Shown in pieces: positions 59,451-64,000 of a stretch of 64,000 nt of DNA. A program made the translations under genes and the position numbers. The DNA comes from Acanthosepion lycidas (lineage: Eukaryota; Mollusca; Cephalopoda; Sepiida; Sepiidae). Each line of letters starts with the position of its first letter. Position 1 is the stretch's first letter. The DNA lies in contig OZ010580.1 in the NCBI GenBank assembly GCA_963932145.1, positions 4,655,334 through 4,719,333 of the forward strand, in the 5' to 3' direction. The notes under the pieces are model-generated. The model saw only the letters and a list, made by a program, of their open reading frames with translations. It was not told the origin of the DNA and did not search any database.

Positions 59451-61030
59451 GATGACATAGATAAGATCGTGACAGCTGAAATTCCTGATGCTAATGATGA
59501 TCCAGTCTTGCATTATTTTTTTTTTTAAATGCATAATACATGGTCTTTGCGGAACAGATAATACTTCTCCCCTTTTCACGGAAAAGGGCTCTTGCCAAAA
59601 AAAAAAAAAATTCCCAAAGAATTACAGAGTTGAAACGCTTCTGAATTTGAATGGCTATCCTGAATACAGAAGAAGCAATACTAGAGTTCAAGTTGGACGT
59701 CACTCAGTTGACAAAAGGAACGTTGTGCCGTACAATACCTACCTGCTGAAAAAGTATAGTTTACGAACCCTGCAAACGCTCTTCACCTGTGGACCATCCA
59801 TGATTGAATATTTCTTGCACCAAGAAATGCAGACCATGCAGAAAACGTGGCACTGCACTCAATTGATGATGTAATTCCGATATAAAATGGTATTAATTCT
59901 TTAGCAATTAGGCTGCCTGAACCTATTGGTGTACCACAGCTTGACCTTCTTGAAGACCCAGGCATTGCAACACTTGCTGATGAGTCTGGTTGTTAAAACT
60001 GTGCTTGAATCTGTAGATATGAAGAGGAGAGGTGAGGTACCCCAAAATTCCTTTTTCTATGTATTATAGATGCACTTGGGGGTTGTGGTAAAATTTACAT
60101 ATTTAATACCATAATTTCATATCTTTCTGGGAACAACTGTAACGTGTGCACTTCTACACTACTATCAGATGGAAAGACTATTCATACTTTGTTCAAATTG
60201 CCTGTTCCACTCACGGAGGCCAACGTTTGTAATGAACCAGCCACTTCAGACCATACAAATTATTTACGAAACCGAGATTTGATCATCTTGGACGAGGCTT
60301 CTATGACCCCTTCATTTGCCATTGATAAAGCCTTACGAGATATCACTGAGATTGCTGCTGTTTTTGGTGGTAAAGTTGTGCTCTTGGGGGGAGACTTTAA
60401 GCAAGAGGAATTCGTTAGGCAATCATTGAAATCTGTATTAAAAATTCTCCTCTATAGCTGATTTTCATCCAGTACAGATTAAACCAAAATATCTGGACAA
60501 AAGCAGATCCAAGGGAATTTTCAGCATGGCTCTTGCATCTTGGCAATGGAACATCAGCAGCATCACAAGACTCCAATCTAAAATTTCATGCGTTTTGTCA
60601 GATGCTTCTACTGAGGTTGAGCGCTATCCACTTGAATTTCTAAACTCTTTGACACCATCAGAAATGCCTCTTCATAAATGGAGTTTAAAACTCAGCTTAA
60701 ATAGTAATGCTTCTTCGTAACATTTCTATCCAGAATGGATTCTGCAATGGTAGAAAATTGAAATTGGTGGCCATGCATCAACATTCGATGGAGACTTACC
60801 TGATTAGTGGCTCACTAACTGATCTCATCCCCAGAATAAAGCTGGCTCCAAGCGACTAACTTGCCATTCATCTTGGAGAGTTTCCAGTTTCCTGTCCGTT
60901 TGTTATACACCATGACTATTAACAAGTGACAGGGGCAGGCATTTGAGAAGGTGGGCTTGTTCCTTTCTCAGCCAGTGTTCAGTCATGGGTAATTGCATAG
61001 ACCTCGCAAACTCTCAGGTATAACGGTTAA
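59450..61030 (+). mobile_element. Helitron Rep/helicase relic
   Basis: Frame-broken remains of a Helitron protein in the correct order: DKIVTAEIPDANDDPVLH (about 59463-59512), CIIHGLCG (59528-59551), GYPEYRRSNTR and VVPYNTYLLKKY (59650-59760), then a PIF1-type helicase with GGCGK (Walker A, about 60072-60086), TIHTLFKLPVP, LIILDEASM (Walker B, 60278-60305) and GGKVVLLGGDFKQ (60367-60405). FLNSLTPSEMPLHK (60640-60680) and TMTINK...GQAFEKVGLFLSQP (60910-60980) follow. The Rep HUH nuclease region upstream is not recognised. Stops and slips make it inactive. Confidence 0.9.
60144..60461 (+). pseudogene. PIF1-like helicase segment of the Helitron relic
   Basis: The longest open piece of the relic, 105 aa, covering helicase motifs Ia to III: LLSDGKTIHTLFKLPVPL, an ILDEASM Walker B box and VVLLGGDFKQ. 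The Walker A box lies just upstream in a broken context (GGCGKIY, with Ile in place of the usual Thr). It does not encode a whole enzyme. Confidence 0.85.
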
Positions 61031-63321
61031 GGTGATGGAGACATACACACAAGGAAGGAGAAGCGGGTGAACTGTTACTAAGAACATTGTCTGTCGAGAT
61101 GTACTAGATGTAGTGAAGTGTTTTCAGAAGTTCTGGAGACCCTTCATTACATTAGGTATGTACCCTTGGTTTTTATGTATACATACATATCTATACAGAT
61201 ATATTAACTTTCAAAAGATGAAGCTAGTCATATGTGTCATGTATTATATAGTTTCGTACATATATAGGTCTATTGTTTTCTGTTTTCATAATGGAGGAAA
61301 TTGGCACGGCTCTATCTTGAGATTGAGGAGTACCACAGACTGATTGGCATTGGCAATCTTTGCATAAATGGTGGACACTCAAGTATCTCTATGTGTTGTT
61401 TATTTTCCCAGCCTATGAGTATTGTATGTTAAAAAATTATAGACTTAATAGCTAAACTTTATGTATTTATAAATATACCTGTCCAAATATACGCAATTTT
61501 AATATTTGCTGCCTAAGAAGTATCTGCAGAGATTTTAGGTTTAGGATTTTATTTTTATATGTAGAGATTTTAATTGTTCCTTCTTCAATGCATAATTTTT
61601 ATACATATATGTAGAAAAAGTTTGTTTACTCAACATTTATTTTAGTCGGTCCGTGGAACTTCCTAGTTATGCTTCTGAGGGGGAAGAGTAAACAATGAAA
61701 GTAGGTAATTCAGATTTATTTCTTTTTTGAACCTCCGTATAAAAAACAACCTGACAGTTGTGAAAATAATTAAAATAAAACAAAACTCACTTAAAAAATA
61801 TTGCTAATGCGAAACTGCCATCAAACCTTTACCTATTTCGATTCTTCATTTAGTTATTTTTCTCATTAGCAAGCGGAAGAATATAGAAATAGCACTACAA
61901 TATTTTCAAAAATAAAATAATGTGTTTTAATTAAATTATGCAAGCAGCAACTCACCATAAGTATTTTTCGTAAGGTTTCAGTACATATTTAACTAAAAGT
62001 TATTGATTTAATTTTGCATAATTTTATCACTGAACATCTTCAGGGATTTCTCCTGATAAAACAGTCAAACAAAATATTTTCATCACCCACTAATTTTAAG
62101 TAAGAAGAGTGTTTAGGTACCTAAGTGATGGTGACTTAAAAAAAAAGAAAATATGCCAAGTTTTTTTTAATAAAATAACCTATATTCTGTATACAATTCA
62201 TTTAATGAAACTTCATTTCAACCGGATAATCATTTGAGTTTTTGGTAAATTTTTACAAAAAAATGGAGGTAACTTTACATTTGTTTTTTTACAATAGTTT
62301 CAAAAATTTTGGCGATGCCACGTATAAGGGGAGACAATCGAAAATATCGATGTATATTTAAAAACTGTTTCATTTTGACTAAAAACTTATTTGCAATAAT
62401 TTCACCTGGAACAACTAACACCTTTTATATGCTAATAAAAGGTGTTGGTTGAATTTGCTATCAAAATACTTTACGTGTCTATGTTGAAAGGAAAAATGAA
62501 AAATAATTTTTATATCGTGTCTATCAAAGCTGTATTTTAGTGAGAATTTCAAATGCATGATACCGAATGCAAATGAAACATTGGACAATACTGAAAATTT
62601 TCCTGGTGCCGAGGTCAAATTCAAAAAAGATTTGTTTTCAAAACAATCTTATATCAGTGGCTTAGCTAGTGTTTTTGCCTCCAATCCCCAGAAGGAATAC
62701 AATATTACATTGCACATTATCCCTTTTTTTTACTAGTTAACGACGAAATTATTCGTACATCCATCAATTTTTAAAATTTTTTTTTTACCCTTCTCAGAAT
62801 CTAATGCGTGCCGATGATCCGGGAAACTGTTTTCAAAAACTGGCAAACTCTTCCGATATTTAAGTAAGTCAGTTAAAGAGTGAGATATCAGAATTTTTTT
62901 TCTAGATATTCTACAGGAAAAAAATGTTAAAAGACGAAAAATATTTTTTGAAGTTCACTAGAAAATGGTATTAAACTTTAGTCGACATGTTTCGATTCTT
63001 CAAACATGCGTTAATGAAAATATCTTGTGGCGAACAGCAACAAGATGAATTTGCAAAACCTCATTAAAAATCAATTAAGCGTTGTCTTTTTTTTCCTGAA
63101 AATAATGCTCTATTAATTTACGCAAGTATGAATCCTAAACAAAAAAATATTGATGCAGGCCGAATTTTCCGTTATGTCCATAATTACTGGGATTCTTTCA
63201 TAAAGCTAAAAAGAATGCACAAAAACTCGAAATTAAGCAGTACACTTACACACGAGATAACGAAGAGAATGCATTTAAAAAAATCTATGTAAGCAGTTGT
63301 GACAGTCGTGAAAATGTGAGT
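61031..63321. repeat. AT-rich spacer
   Basis: No gene seen in 61031-62900. From about 62905 to 63321 the sequence is the duplicated H2B 3' spacer that pairs with 2865-3174, with an extra ~100 bases after GAAAATGG. Confidence 0.5.
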
Positions 63322-63337
63322 GGCCCTAAAAAGGGCC
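63322..63337 (-). terminator. Histone mRNA 3' stem-loop (H2B)
   Basis: Minus strand GGCCCTTTTTAGGGCC, 25 bases after the H2B stop. Confidence 0.95.
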
Positions 63338-63362
63338 GTTTTTCTATGAAATATATGAAAAT

Positions 63363-63734
63363 TTACTTTGTGCTGGTGTATTTGGTAACAGCCTTGGTTC
63401 CCTCAGACACAGCATGTTTAGCCAATTCTCCAGGCAAAAGAAGACGAACAGCAGTTTGTACTTCACGGCTAGAGAGGGTTGAACGTTTGTTGTAGTGGGC
63501 TAGACGGCTGGCTTCGACAGCGATCCTCTCAAAAAGGTCGTTAACAAAGCTGTTCATAATAGACATAGCTTTGCTAGAGACACCAGTATCGGGGTGGACC
63601 TGCTTCAATACTTTGTAAATGTAGATGGAGTAGCTTTCCTTCCTCTTCTTCCTTTTTTTCTTACCATCACCACCGCGGGAAGCCTTAGCTTTACCGGCCT
63701 TTTTAGCACCCTTTGAACTGACTTCAGGAGCCAT
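63363..63734 (-). CDS. H2B: Histone H2B (MAPEVSS subtype)
   Basis: Intact 123-aa H2B, identical in protein to 3216-3587, which confirms the MAPEVSS start because here no in-frame ATG lies upstream. TATATATCAG on plus at 63771-63780 marks the minus-strand TATA region. It is divergent from H2A at 63988. Confidence 0.98.
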   Translation of the reverse strand: MAPEVSSKGAKKAGKAKASRGGDGKKKRKKRKESYSIYIYKVLKQVHPDTGVSSKAMSIMNSFVNDLFERIAVEASRLAHYNKRSTLSSREVQTAVRLLLPGELAKHAVSEGTKAVTKYTSTK

Positions 63735-63987
63735 CGTTAAAATGTTGACAGAATGTTGCCAGTAACTGAATATATATCAGCCAAATCGGCTCCCACTGCA
63801 GCTTTGATTTACCGACTTTTCATTGGTCAAAAAATAATACAAAGGCAGTTCTTTTAAAAAATGTGAGCGGTAAAATATCAGCAGCTGCCATGAGCCAACT
63901 GTAAGCCTATTTAAAGCTAGTTGCAGTCTTTAGCTAACATTAAATCTTCCGCTGTTTGTAGTAACTACATTTACTCTATTCAACAAT
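63735..63987. promoter_or_regulatory. Divergent H2B/H2A promoter
   Basis: TATA for H2B at about 63769-63778 (minus), TATTTAAAG for H2A near 63907-63915 (plus), reversed CCAAT (ATTGG) near 63822, and the GTGAGCGGTAAAATATCAGC block (about 63862-63881). Nearly the same as 3588-3819. Confidence 0.85.
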
Positions 63988-64000
63988 ATGTCTGGACGTG
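63988..64000 (+). CDS. H2A: Histone H2A, 5' end only (cut by window end)
   Basis: ATGTCTGGACGTG encodes Met-Ser-Gly-Arg, as in the other H2A genes (and H4). The upstream promoter is that of H2A, so H2A is the inferred gene. The rest lies outside the window. Confidence 0.85.

Overview
The window is a eukaryotic, AT-rich invertebrate locus built around replication-dependent core histone genes. The genes are intronless and encode near-invariant H2A, H2B, H3 and H4 proteins. Each ends in the metazoan histone mRNA 3' stem-loop (GGCCCTTTTCAGGGCC or close variants) instead of a poly(A) signal. The H2A (KVKGK start, KKTQKAAK end) and H2B sequences fit an arthropod-like or other protostome animal; the phylum cannot be settled from this window alone. 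No H1 gene is visible.

Layout. The basic unit is two divergent pairs, H2B(-)/H2A(+) then H4(-)/H3(+). It is complete at 3.2-7.8 kb. It recurs at 20.6-24.9 kb, where H3 is a frameshifted pseudogene, and restarts at 63.3 kb, where H2A is cut by the window end. An H2B(+) at 156-527 is the right half of an inverted pair whose H2A should lie just outside the left edge. An inverted H3(-)/H4(+) pair lies at 43.7-44.75 kb. Between the units lie decaying copies: psi-H4 at 10.07 kb, psi-H2B at 16.0 kb, an H4 with a 32-codon deletion at 31.6 kb, psi-H4 at 38.95 kb, a psi-H2B tail at 41.5 kb, and an orphan H2A 3' spacer at 45.9-47.1 kb. The locus therefore looks like a dispersed, rearranged histone cluster undergoing birth-and-death evolution rather than a clean tandem array.

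Spacers. Mobile-element debris fills the gaps. It includes a nearly complete APE-type LINE (Tx1/L1-like, 48.24-55.66 kb, minus strand, two ORFs, one frameshift, 6-bp target duplication) and a 5'-truncated relative at 26.93-29.47 kb with an 11-12 bp duplication. There are relics of three other retroelement types: two copies of one RT relic, a jockey-like RT, and a Penelope-like GIY-YIG end. DNA-element relics are a mariner transposase, two Tc1-type tails, a Helitron Rep/helicase at 59.45-61.03 kb, four mariner-type MITEs and one pogo-type MITE. Several uncharacterised AT-rich dispersed repeats and fold-back palindromes are also present. A comparatively GC-rich coding relic at 19.2-20.0 kb, flanked by ~330-360 bp direct repeats, has a candidate HUH motif and may be an endogenous parvovirus-NS1-like fragment.

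Function. The intact histone genes would make S-phase nucleosome cores. Divergent pairs share short intergenic promoters with TATA and CCAAT boxes, and every H3-H4 promoter carries a CACGTG block. The least expected signals are UUCG-tetraloop hairpins with covarying stems in the LINE 5' leader, a GC-rich multi-hairpin module at its 3' end, the viral-like relic, and the internally deleted H4 that keeps its reading frame and 3' processing signal.
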